From Acanthosepion lycidas (taxonomy: Eukaryota > Mollusca > Cephalopoda > Sepiida > Sepiidae): a stretch of DNA of 64,000 nucleotides. The position numbers and the translations under genes were made by a program. The notes under the pieces are model-generated. The model was given only the letters and a program-made list of their open reading frames with translations, had not been told where the DNA came from and ran no database searches. Below, in pieces: positions 22,905-32,088 of this stretch; position 1 is the first letter of the stretch; each line of letters opens with the position of its first letter. The stretch spans positions 73,155,087 through 73,219,086 of the forward strand of contig OZ010586.1 of NCBI GenBank assembly GCA_963932145.1, read 5' to 3'.

Positions 22905-23330
22905 TAGTTATTAGTAATGGAATCCTTTGTCATAGAGAGCATAATGCTTAGATTAAGGGTCGGAAGGAAATTTCCAGGCGATTTCATAAAAGAGAATCAT
23001 TGAAATAAGAATATACCAGGTGGATTTTTCACTAAGAAAAAGAATAATAATTATCAGAATTATTCGATTTACAGTTAAGCATACCGAGTGTAACAGCAAA
23101 TTTGTCCAAATCGTATTACAACATAATTGTTCAAAAACTAATTGAGTATCTTTTTTACAGGTTTTCATATAACATGTTTAGCCATCTTGGTACCATTGCC
23201 GTAAGAATCACTGACCAACCCTTTGAGTTATTCAGCTAGGAAGAGAACAGGTTGAAATTGCTTTGTGTCAAGCCCACTGTCTTTTCAAGTGAACAATGGT
23301 GAGAATCATTCAGGCCTTCAGTAATGGTAC
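22905..23330. other. No feature recognised
   Basis: No repeat family or gene recognised. A 71-aa minus-strand frame (22953-23168) has no domain signature. Confidence 0.35.
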
Positions 23331-23669
23331 CAACATTCGTATTCTGGTTTTCATCTTCGGTGAATAAGTTTAAAAAAAGAGGGAACAGCAAAGAGGAAAA
23401 ATGGATCGGGTAATCGCATCAGCAAGAGGGATCATCATTTCAACTTAGAGTTAAATAGATCAGTTAGAAAAGATCCAACTCAATTCATAAAATGTTTGGC
23501 ACGTGAGAAAGTAGTTTCAGCTATGACAGTTCAAAGATCAGTGACAAAAGAATTGAAAATGAAATGTACGTGAAACATGTGAAGCAATTTGTTACTACAG
23601 GACAGAAAGCTAAAAGGTTAGAGAGGGCGAAGATCATCTTGAATAAATTGGAAAATAATCCAAAAATAA

Positions 23670-23670
<1 letters not shown>
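23330..23670 (+). mobile_element. Mariner-like transposase N-terminal fragment
   Basis: The plus-strand translation resembles the helix-turn-helix part of mariner-like transposases: a segment like RKDPTQFIKCLAREKVVSAM (family pattern I-KNP-QS---LA-E--VS--T), then TVQRSVTKELKMKC and GQKAKRLERAKIILNKL, close to the family form ...V--DLK-KSY...LT----E-R--RSKKLL. It is cut on the right by (TA)n at 23671. No catalytic half follows. Confidence 0.5.

Positions 23671-23719
<49 letters not shown>
23671..23719. repeat. (TA)n microsatellite
   Basis: About 48 bp of TA repeats. Confidence 0.95.
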
Positions 23720-23721
<2 letters not shown>

Positions 23722-24765
23722 TTTTATTTCAATCCTTCATGAGCTTCCGATCCTTAGCTATGATTAATTAATGATGAACATGTCATTTTGTTTTTAATCG
23801 AATTCATCACAATTCTTTTGTTGAGCTTAGAGAGTAATTATGCATTCTTATTGCTCAATGTAGAGTCCAATAGTGTTATAAAAACCTCGGAGAATTCCAG
23901 TAAGATATCTTTAATCATTTCTAAGCTACAACGGTTCAGAGCTTAATCTAACAATTGGAAAATTTTGCTGTTACACGATTTGGACAATTTTGCTGTTACA
24001 CTCGGTATATGCATCAAAATAAATATAATTTGCAATAATTTGTTGAAAGTAGATATGAAGAAGTGATATTAGTGGTGGTAGAAGATAGAATACTCGAGGG
24101 TTGTGGCCGGTGTAACCCCTTATAAGGTTCAGCGCTTTTGTAAGTAAGTTTGTACTTTTATAGTATTCTTTAACTAGATCTGCAAATCCCGCGTACGAAA
24201 TCAGGCGACATGGTCTAACCGAAGGCCTTGCTGTGTTAAAAATATTGATCTTTGTTTTTAAATGAGTTTTTTTTTTCGACAAATAGCTATATCTCTTATG
24301 AATCTTCACTGGCATTTTTTCCTTCGCATGGGGGCTACTCTATATTCGATAAATTTGTCAAATTATCCTAATTCCAATTTCACTTTGATTTCTTTTTAAT
24401 TTTGTCTTTCACCTCATTCTTCCCTGACACGTTCGCCGCTACAATTTTCAAATAATATTAAGCCCAAGCCTCAGGGGTTCATCCCTCCCGCAAGTACCTC
24501 TCCTTTGAGAGCAAAATGGAGACATTACTCGAAGCCTGAGGCGTCCCTAAACAGGGAAGTGTCGAGTGGCCTTGAGCAATTTTCCGCAATATTGCCGTTA
24601 AAACTACGTTAAACATCGACCTTGTGTTGCATTCGGTAACGACGTGGGCACATTGAAAAATCTACTTCTTAATCAGACCATAAACGTCCTTTGATGGTCC
24701 TTCCTCGTATATTTGCTTTTGCCGTTCATGGAGAGGAATAGGCTATAGGAATATAGCACTTGTTG
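23720..24765. other. Unassigned; one 114-aa minus-strand frame
   Basis: The frame at 23971-24315 (minus) is not low complexity (contains LISYAGFADLVKEYYKSTNL and GYTGHNPRVFYLLPPL). I do not recognise a domain, and codon-level evidence for selection is absent. A transposon-derived origin is as likely as a gene. Nothing else is recognised in this interval. Confidence 0.3.
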
Positions 24766-24767
24766 GT

Positions 24768-24862
24768 AGAGGCTTACCCCATCTGGTATTTTCAAGCGGT
24801 CATCCAACCACTCACAACGTTTCTTAATTCCGGTGATCGGACCAGAACCAATGTTTCAACGT
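24768..24862 (-). mobile_element. 5S rRNA-derived sequence (SINE3-like head)
   Basis: The minus strand reads GGTCCGATCACCGGAATTAA then AGAAACGTTGTGAGTGG, TTGGATGACCGCTTGAAAAT and ACCAGATGGGGTAAGCC. These align in order with 5S rRNA boxes A, IE and C and its 3' end. Several box positions have changed, so not a functional 5S gene. Confidence 0.7.
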
Positions 24863-24949
24863 GATATGACCATAAGCTTTTAATTTTTAAAGTCTCCCAA
24901 ATCACAACTGGATTGTTTTGAAGACTTTAATTAGCTTATAACTTTTTAA

Positions 24950-25420
24950 AACTCTAGCCGAGTGGTTAGAACGTTCGCTTTCCAAGCATGAGACCGAAGT
25001 TCGAATCTCACCATGGTCGATTTGTCGGGAAGGTAACCTATATCGGCTTGTAGAGGCGATCCCAGCGTGTGGCATCTTTGGGAAGTGCATGAAAACCATA
25101 CCACGGTTTGACTCTTAAGAGTGAAATTGGGTAGACGGAACTATTTGCCAGCCATCGGTGGTTCAACTAGCAAGAAGTGTCAAGTCATCGTGACCGACTG
25201 TTTGAGCGTATTGGTCGTGTTCAGACTGATGATCACGTCAAATAATGCGTTCTCTCCCAAAAACTGTGACTATATTCCGCTCAGCCCAGTTGCAGTATAT
25301 ACCACATGTGGGATCGGTGGGTGTTGAAGAAAACAAATGTGCCTGAAAAAGCGTCTGCAATAGGGATTGGATAGCCGACATAGCAGACAGGCGTACTCGG
25401 GTTTTTATTTGCCTTGTAAA
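24950..25420 (+). mobile_element. tRNA-derived SINE
   Basis: TAGCCGAGTGGTTAGAAC is a good RNA polymerase III A box and GAAGTTCGAATCTC a B box, about 30 bases apart. The acceptor arms do not pair, so this is a SINE head rather than a tRNA gene. The body runs on through CTATATCGGCTTGTAGAGGC and ACTATATTCCGCTCAGCCC to about GTACTCGGGTTTTTATTTGC. Three small open frames inside it are incidental. Confidence 0.75.
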
Positions 25421-25439
25421 TTTTAATTTTCTAGTACAT

Positions 25440-25860
25440 TTCTAAATAATTCGATTTGTTTTACTTTTAAAGTTCTTTTCTCTTTCAATTTTACTGATTT
25501 TGAGTGTATTTCCCATTAGATTTTAACACATCTAACAATATGTTCGCGACAAACGTTTTCCCGCCAAAGTTGCAAGACGTGCTAGATTATTTACTTAAAG
25601 ACATTATCCCGTCGGCAATTTTAGTTGTGTTCAGTTAGTGAGTAGTTTTTGAATATCATTTAGTTCTTAAAAATGCAAGACGTAACGTTAAGTAATAGAT
25701 AAATGATACTACAAAAATAAATAAATGTTTAATTTTCTTAAACTACTTTGAACATATTCCACGTAATTATGTGTGAGCGTCGACACACGCAAAGACACAC
25801 ACAGATGCAAACACACACAGATAAATCAACATAGCGACAGAAAATGCAGTGGTCTCAATG
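25440..25860. other. No feature recognised
   Basis: AT-rich, with a short CA-rich stretch at 25779-25820. No gene. Confidence 0.4.
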
Positions 25861-25862
25861 TA

Positions 25863-25963
25863 TTAGGTTGGTGCAAAAATAATGACATAATAATGTCGTT
25901 TTTTGACGTATTTTTAACGTCAAAAAACGACATTATTACGTCATTATTTTTGCAATAACCTAA
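25863..25963. mobile_element. MADE1-like MITE (copy 3)
   Basis: 101-bp palindrome from TTAGGTTGGTGCAAAAATA to its inverse (right end TTGCAATAACCTAA, two changes), TA on both sides, central ACGTATTTTTAACGT. Apart from a few substitutions the arms pair fully. Confidence 0.92.
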
Positions 25964-26269
25964 TATTTCATTTTACTTATCATGATTAAGCCGACAGGTA
26001 GGGAGATTACCGAAAACGATGACATATGCAAATCAATGCATACACAGGTGTTAAAACAATGTGTTCAGGCGTGTAACATTGCTTAGTTCTACCAATTCAG
26101 GCATTGACACGTAAGACCCGCCATACCACATCCAGAGAGGTGAATCTTCTTAATCCTGTATTCGTATTTTATGGTCAAGAACGAAGGTCCACTCAGACAG
26201 CTACTTCCCGAGAACGGCGTCTCTGCGGAACAAAATACCGAGAGGTTGCTTATCAGATCACTGCGATCA

Positions 26270-26660
26270 CCACAATTACAACTCTAGGTTTGTTCGATCG
26301 ATTTGTTTTTTTTTACGGTTTATCAACCTTTTGTAGGTTACTTAAAGCTAGAAAATATCTTATATCGAAAGAAGTTTTTTTTTACAGATACTAATGAGTT
26401 ACTGATACAAGTCCTACTAATTAAACCATAGTTGGTGGGGAGAATGTCGATTCATAGCTTTATTAATGATATTTGTAAATGGCTAATTTGCAGAGCAGAA
26501 CCTCAAGAGGATGCTTCTCCGAACATTATGATCACCACATTTTCAAAACTAGGTTTGATCGATTGATTTTTTTACGGCTTATCAACTTTTTGTAGGTTAT
26601 TTAAATCCAGAAAATATTTTTGGATCGTAAGAAATTTTGGGGTATAATAATGAAGTACTT
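26270..26660. repeat. Dispersed repeat, two copies in tandem (third at 31.03 kb)
   Basis: ACTCTAGGTTTGTTCGATCG ... ACGGTTTATCAACCTTTTGT ... GCTAGAAAATAT at 26279-26395 recurs at 26545-26655 and again at 31030-31180 (ACGGCTTATCAACCCTTTAC ... GCCAGAAAATAT). The unit of about 120-180 bp has no coding capacity and the family is unknown to me. Confidence 0.6.
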
Positions 26661-26689
26661 ATATTAACGTATAACATTTTTCATACCTT

Positions 26690-26866
26690 TCCCAAGGGCG
26701 AGAGAATGCAAGAAACCCGGTGGAATTGGAACTCGGCTATCCAATTTCCAATATCGAGCAAATATACATTGCACCACCCGTGTATCAAAGCTTACATCAC
26801 TTGATATTCCCAAGCGGTCACTCATCTAGCTATTGACCAGACTCAACGTTGCTTAACTTCGATTCC
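26690..26866 (-). mobile_element. Composite SINE: 5S-derived head plus SINE body
   Basis: The minus strand starts with a 5S-like head (GAAGTTAAGCAACGTTGAGT, then GATGAGTGACCGCTTGGGAA and ATCAAGTGATGTAAGC). It continues into TAGCCGAGTTCCAATTCCAC and GCCCTTGGGAAAGGTATGAA, the body motif of the SINE at 33.4 kb. The head keeps boxes A and C more faithfully than the 20.9 kb dimer. Confidence 0.65.
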
Positions 26867-26874
26867 TCATTACG

Positions 26875-27065
26875 TGTCATAGAAGTTTGTTTCTCCTTCT
26901 TTCTGTTGTTAAGTATAAGTGCCCTTTTTTGCTTCCATTTTTTTCTAAAACTCCGCCATTGCTCCCATGTTCAGTCCATGGTATTTTCAACATCCTTCTG
27001 TAGAACCAAGTTTCTGTTCTCAACTCTCTTCTTTCAATTGTGAGGAGATTTACCAGCATTCACTG

Positions 27066-27116
<51 letters not shown>

Positions 27117-27155
27117 ATGTTGCAAAACAGTTAAATACTCTTTTCTTTGTTCCGT
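26875..27155 (-). mobile_element. LINE-B C-terminal fragment with (TA)n insertion
   Basis: The minus-strand frame 26877-27059 includes ETWFYRRMLKIPWTEHGSNG. 27068-27114 is (TA)n lying where other copies read CACTGCCATATAGGA, so the microsatellite grew within the LINE. The piece ends with the AAACAGTT...CTTTTCTTTGTT linker. Confidence 0.7.
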
Positions 27156-27235
27156 CCTGGGTATAACAATAAATGATATAAGTAAGCAAGTCCACTGATC
27201 AGAAGATTGGAGGTTTTGAGGAGCGTGGAACCACT

Positions 27236-27535
27236 TCTTTTCTCTCAGATGATTAAAGGACAGCAGTTTCGTTTCTGGAGGAGTTAAAATTAACACGTCA
27301 TTCCTTGCCCCAGTTAACAACAGATTGTAGTTCATTTTTGAAATCAATTGCCAACTTCACATTATCGAATCAATCAGACTTACTATTAAGACAGGAATAA
27401 ATAGTTGTGTCATCAGCAAAGATATCATGTTCAGATCTGATGTCATCAGCAAAGTCATTTATGAAAATTAGGAACACCATCAGTCCAAGGAGAGGCCATG
27501 ACGAACAGCTGCATTAATCCACAAAGATCTAGAAG
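27236..27535 (-). mobile_element. LINE-A reverse transcriptase fragment
   Basis: The minus-strand translation includes TKLLSFNHLRE, and further upstream a block corresponding to SQLDIYADDT-type sequence (27400-27470). It matches 53.70-53.95 kb. The TCTCTCAGATGATTAAAGGA junction at 27240 is shared. Confidence 0.65.
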
Positions 27536-27654
27536 AGTGGCCATTCAAGACATCTTTAATTACTAATATATATTATATATAATATAATATTACTAATATA
27601 TATTAATATTATTACATTATTTTATCACTAAATATATCTGTTAACCTTATTGCA

Positions 27655-28004
27655 GTAGAATAAAAAACTACATTATTGACAATATTCGGACTATTGTCCT
27701 CATCTTTGTCGCCATATTCATTACAACGTTTCGGCGACATAAAGGGTTCAGTTCGACATTCCAAACACCTGAAGAAGGCTGGAGCGTACAACGACCGAAA
27801 CGTTGTAATGAATATGGCGACAAAGATGAGGACAATAGTCCGAATAATGTAAATAATGTACATAATACCTCATCTCAGAAATATAGACACATACTGAAAG
27901 GCCGATACGTTGAGATAAATATGGCGACAAAGATGAGGACAATAGTCCGAATAATGTAAATAATGTACATAATACCTCATCTCAGAAATATAGACAGAAT
28001 AACA
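27655..28004. mobile_element. Penelope-like termini: inverted pair plus tandem copy
   Basis: 27682-27734 and 27795-27848 are a 52-bp perfect inverted repeat (CATATTCATTACAACGTTTC) around a 60-bp spacer that carries GGGTTCAGTTCGACATTCCA and a hammerhead-like core. Then 27806-27895 is repeated almost exactly at 27915-28004 (GACAAAGATGAGGACAATAG ... CTCATCTCAGAAATATAGAC). So three copies of one terminal segment sit in opposite and tandem orientations within 350 bp. Confidence 0.8.
27755..27815 (+). ncRNA. Hammerhead-like ribozyme core (best copy)
   Basis: Exact CTGAAGA at 27769-27775 (fits CUGANGA) and exact GAAAC at 27797-27801, with a 21-base stem II region between them whose GG/CC ends can pair. 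CATT before and AATG after can form stem I. This is the layout of the type I hammerhead motifs described in Penelope-like elements. Activity is not shown. Confidence 0.65.
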
Positions 28005-28520
28005 AACTAATATTAATGATAAAGAATCTCAATAATTAATTCCATTTTACCATTGTTAATATTTTTCTGCGGCTAAATTTTGTTTCCGGATTTAGAAATG
28101 AATAAATAAATTCTTTATGTTCAGTAGAATTTTTTGCTTTAAAAATAGACATTTTTGTTCAATTTGAATTTCTTTTTATTTCATTCGTTTCCAAGTGAAG
28201 ACAGAAAAGAACATTAACACTAATAGTTTTTTTTTTTTTTTAAGTTTTTTAGTATTACCGCGAAGAATCATGGAAAAGACAAGAAGACGATTGGAATAAA
28301 AATAAAAAAAAAAAGGAAATGCTCAGGAAATTGAGAAATACATGAAAAGCACGCTTAAAATGTCGCATTTCTGTTAAAGTTAACGAAATATTTTATGAAA
28401 TACTTTTATGAATTATTTAAAACTTGAAAATAATAACATCAGCTATTTTATTTATTTATTTTTTTGATAAAAATGCTTTTGATTTTCTACTGTAGAAAAA
28501 AAAATTCTATATTTATTGAG
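28005..28520. other. AT-rich, nothing recognised
   Basis: Poly-T (28229-28241) and A-rich runs (28299-28314), no gene. Confidence 0.4.
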
Positions 28521-28578
28521 TGAGAAAGGAACATCATGAGAAACGTGCGGAAAAAAACATACACACATACACACGCGC

Positions 28579-28579
28579 G

Positions 28580-28632
<53 letters not shown>
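28579..28632. repeat. (TA)n microsatellite
   Basis: About 52 bp of TA repeats preceded by CGCGCG. Confidence 0.95.
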
Positions 28633-28635
<3 letters not shown>

Positions 28636-28636
28636 A

Positions 28637-28980
28637 AAGGACAGTAAGATATATAATCCGGTGTTCTTATAGATATTTTTATTTTTACAAAATAGCGCTC
28701 AATGTAAATTTACAGAGCATTAATATTATAAATTAACTGATTTAAAATATATTTTTTCGCTACACAGTTCTAACCATGTTTCAAAAATGGAAGCTAAAAA
28801 GCTTCGAATTTAATTTTGTAATTTCATCCTCAAGCGAATTTTTTGAAAATTTGCTTGAGGATGAAATGGAACTAATTTCTTTAATTTAATTACAAAATTA
28901 AATTCGAAAATGTTTTAGCTTCCATTTTTGAAACATGGTTAGAACTGTGTAGCGAAAAAAATATTTTAAATCAGTTAATT
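28637..28980. repeat. Foldback element, 250-bp palindrome
   Basis: Outer arms 28731-28799 and 28913-28980 pair over about 68 bp (CGCTACACAGTTCTAACCAT). Inner arms TCGAATTTAATTTTGTAAT / inverse and TTTCATCCTCAAGC / inverse also pair. The whole could fold into one long hairpin. The lead-in AAAATAGCGCTCAATGTAAA matches that of the foldback at 2.1 kb. (TA)n lies before it and (TAA)n(TA)n after. Confidence 0.85.

Positions 28981-28981
<1 letters not shown>

Positions 28982-29056
<75 letters not shown>
28982..29056. repeat. (TAA)n and (TA)n microsatellites
   Basis: (TAA)n to about 29020, then (TA)n to 29056. Confidence 0.95.
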
Positions 29057-29058
<2 letters not shown>

Positions 29059-29217
29059 CAAAGTGGAACATGTTTACTTGTGACGTGTTTTGTCCTTCAA
29101 GACTTCATCGGACTAAATTTGTTATGTTGGTAGGATTACACATGCGCACCCTAGTGGGGTGCTGAGAATTTTACCAGCAATAATTTTGCCTACTAACAAC
29201 TAATTCCACTTTGTCAT
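29057..29217. mobile_element. Small element with 12-bp inverted ends and a hammerhead-like motif
   Basis: Ends TGACAAAGTGGAA (29056-29068) and TTCCACTTTGTCA (29204-29216) are perfect inverses. Inside, the minus strand at 29113-29081 reads GTCCGATGA, a GTC/GAC stem with loop, then ACAAAACACGTCA: core box with one mismatch, and AAAAC for GAAAC. It sits directly after (TA)n. This looks like a short retrozyme-like or MITE-like unit. Confidence 0.45.
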
Positions 29218-29269
29218 ACAATTTCCCCAAAACTCTTCTTGATATATAAAAATATATATCGTTATCTCA

Positions 29270-29313
29270 CATATATATATGTGTATGTGTGTATGTGTAT
29301 GTGTTTGTGTGCA

Positions 29314-29365
<52 letters not shown>
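29270..29365. repeat. (TG)n-rich and (GA)n microsatellites
   Basis: TGTATG-type tract and about 45 bp of GA repeats. The 61-aa frame over it is repeat translation. Confidence 0.95.
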
Positions 29366-29409
29366 CGTTAGAGTTCAAATTCCGGTTTATTTCATTTTAC
29401 TTATATCTC

Positions 29410-29485
29410 TTAAGAAAGGTATGAATCCATCCTTTCTGCCTTCCCTACCCTCATCTATGGGTAAATAGCAGGATAGACTGCTTCC
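29410..29485 (+). mobile_element. SINE-body fragment
   Basis: AAGAAAGGTATGAATCCATC and ATCTATGGGTAAATAGCAGG match the SINE at 33.4 kb (AGCTATGGGTAAATAGCAGA). Confidence 0.6.
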
Positions 29486-29587
29486 TAAGTTCAAAACTTG
29501 AGAAGGGTCGTCTGGGGATATTTTGGTACGCTGAGCACCAATTCTCTATATTCATAACATTACAAAGTTGCAAATGATAAAAAATGT

Positions 29588-30010
29588 CTTGCACAACACA
29601 GTGAACTAACCCTCCTAGCAGTTAGAACTAGCAATTTATATAATCATTCCAGTTCATATTAGTGGAAAGAAAGTTGGTTCCATGTGAAGTACTAGATAAT
29701 TTTTCTCTCCAGAATCTATCTTAAATATTTATAAGTCAACCATTCGTCCCCACTTTGAATAGTGCTGATCTGGTACTCCTATATATTCAGAGATTCAAAG
29801 AAGAATCTGCAATATTATTGGGCCTGACCTGGCATCTCGGCTTCACTCCTTTTCCCACCGGCGTAACCTAGCTTCCCTGTGCGTTTTCTATAATTACTTT
29901 ATTGGTAATTGCTCTGATGAACTTTCCGCTATGGTATCTAGACTTTATGAATATAAGCGCAGTACTAGATTGGTGGCAAGATCTCATCATTTTACAGTTG
30001 AAATGACTAC
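29588..30010 (+). mobile_element. LINE-A fragment with 5' inversion
   Basis: 29690-30010 (+) encodes SILNIYKSTIRPHFE, then RRICNIIGPDLASRLHS and ASLCVFYNYFIGNCSDEL, matching 37.35-37.58 kb. 29588-29645 is the sequence immediately upstream of this in LINE-A, but in reverse orientation (compare ACACAGTGAACCAACTTACC at 53.3 kb), and it overlaps the forward copy at 29664-29710. Such a head-to-head junction is typical of twin priming. Confidence 0.7.
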
Positions 30011-30103
30011 ATGTAGCTGTACATATGGAAACTAGGTAGGACTTTATAGAAAATTTGTGGTATTATGGTGATTGTAGTAAGAACGTTAACTAAGAATGTG
30101 CTG

Positions 30104-30530
30104 TTTTGGTGTAAGGAATACTGTAGTATATTTGGGTTAGTAATTGTAGTTAGCCAAGTTTACGATGAGACAGATTGAAGACCAACCTCTCCCTACATAC
30201 GTTTTGGTTTTGTGCCACACTTTTGTATTTCAAAATAAATATTACTTTCCGCAATGGTACCTAGACATTATGAATTTAAGTGCAGTACTCGATTGGCGGT
30301 AAGGTTCCATCATTTTACGGTGAAATTGATAAGATGTAACCGTAAGTTCTATGCTAACAGTTTCCTCTGTGACACTTCCTGTTTTTGCCACTTTCTTCCG
30401 GCTTCTTGCTTCCCAGCCAACTTTGATCTATAAAAGTTTAAATGTAATCGTGCTGTTTTGGTGTAAGGAATACTGTAGTATATTTGGGTTAGTAATTGTA
30501 GTTAGCCAAGTTTACGATGAGACAGATCGT
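30104..30530. repeat. Direct duplication of ~78 bp, 347 bp apart
   Basis: TGCTGTTTTGGTGTAAGGAA through CAAGTTTACGATGAGACAGA occurs at about 30100-30177 and 30447-30527 nearly unchanged. Between the copies are LINE-A-like bases (30240-30350, matching 29925-30010). A duplication that took in the end of the LINE piece explains this. Confidence 0.75.
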
Positions 30531-30701
30531 TATGTTTTGTCTTCTTAATCCATGTTCTTTTATTGTTCTCTCTCATTGATAGTAGTTTTTCTCATATTAT
30601 GCAAAACTCAGTAACCCCCCCTACATTCTTGTGGCTTTATTGCCTTGCTAGGGGTGCAATGATAAAAAAAAAAAAAAAAAGGCGCAATGAGTTACTCTCC
30701 T

Positions 30702-30926
30702 TCAGGTAATATCAGCCAGACTGATGGAAAGCAAAAAGGTTTTACTCGGATGATTAAAAGCGATCAGTTTAGTTTTGGAAGCGTTTAAATTAACATACCA
30801 TTTCTTGCTCCAGGTAAGAATAGATTGATGTTCATTTTGGAGGTCAGTAGGCAATTTACCTTTACCGAACGCATTATTTTTGTTTCTAAATTTTATCATT
30901 CTTATTCTGTGTTCACTACAAGGCAT
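30702..30926 (-). mobile_element. LINE-A reverse transcriptase fragment
   Basis: The minus-strand frame reads LQNEHQSILTWSKKWYVNLN, ASKTKLIAFNHPSKT. It matches LKKDLQSLVDWARKWLVDVN and SKTELLSFTHHREP at 37.1 kb, the region just after the catalytic palm. Confidence 0.75.
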
Positions 30927-31029
30927 TTACATAAAATTGCGCTTTTAATTTTGGGATCCTCATAAGAAATATGAGTATTTATTGGTTGTTAAAATAACAT
31001 GCAGTAAAATCTATTTGATAAAAATATTT

Positions 31030-31180
31030 TTTGATTGGTTCCTTTTCGACGGCTTATCAACCCTTTACTGTTTATTTAAAGCCAGAAAATATTTGTAGAT
31101 TCTAAAAAAATTTTTTTTTTTTAGATAATGATGATTCAAGTGATACAAGTTTTACTAATTAACTTATAGTTACGAGTGGG
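31030..31180. repeat. Third copy of the 26.3/26.55 kb dispersed repeat
   Basis: ACGGCTTATCAACCCTTTAC, AAAGCCAGAAAATATTTGTA and the trailing TACAAGTTTTACTAATTAAC match in order. Confidence 0.6.
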
Positions 31181-32040
31181 GGGGAGAAAAGGTGGATTCA
31201 AAACTCACTTTGCGTCATATAAATCGAAATTCGGTGATAGCAGTTATAAGTTTGGGATATGGGGTGAGCGTCTGCTCCCCGGTTACACTCGATTCTGGGT
31301 CCTATAATGTAGAATAAATCCAATGCTTCAAAATTACAATAAGAAAATTCTTAGAGAAGCTATTTATACAGATGGAAATAAACCTTGCAAGATTGACGAT
31401 TCCAAGCTATAATACCGCCATATGAATTCAGCAGTACGATAAGAACAACTGTATGTTTCAACCGACACGCAAATAAAACATAACTTTATTTCTACATCCA
31501 AATTTCATCTAATTTAAAATTAGTGCTTCATCCTGGTTTGTGAGGAAGTCACGATCAGTGAAAATACTAGGCTGCAATAAGGTTAGGTTTCAAGTGGTCA
31601 TATGTACTTTAACTTCTCTTCTAATTATTACATTGCTAATAGTTACTATAAATTTGGTACTTCTTTCCGTCTGTGATGAATATTCATGCTGAAATATGCT
31701 TTTTATTGGGTAAAATTGAGAATAGTTTGGAGGGCTATGAAGAAGAAGGAAAATTTTTTTTTTGATACCTTCCTTCAAAATTTCTGTACGAAACGGATCG
31801 GGGCGTCTTATAAACAGCCATATACGATAACTGGAAGATACCGGAAAACTAAAAAAAAAAAAAAAAAAAAATTCAACACGAGTGACGTTAAGGTTCCATT
31901 ATCAGGGTATTTGGAACAGTTCTTTAAGAGAATTTGGAATTTGGTAAGTGGGCAGACGACGGTCTAATGAATGCTAACCTACAAAAATTCTTTAAAAAAT
32001 CTTTTTTAAAAGTATTGTCGGAAGATGTTCGCCAAAGAAA
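31180..32040. other. Mostly unassigned; hammerhead-like motif at 31502-31534
   Basis: The minus strand at 31534-31502 reads AGGATGA, AGCA, a CTAATTT/AAATTAG stem and then GAAAT. The layout is hammerhead-like with mismatches. The two small frames (31590-31778 minus, 31686-31967 plus) show no domain; the second crosses poly-A. Confidence 0.35.
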
Positions 32041-32042
32041 GC

Positions 32043-32057
32043 CACCAGATGATTCTT

Positions 32058-32088
<31 letters not shown>

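Noticed and set aside
24950-25025. tRNA gene
   Set aside because: A and B boxes are good, but the acceptor and anticodon arms do not pair and the sequence runs on into a SINE body.
31240-31320. GC-richer stretch read as a possible exon
   Set aside because: No frame longer than a few dozen codons and no splice-site context that could be supported.
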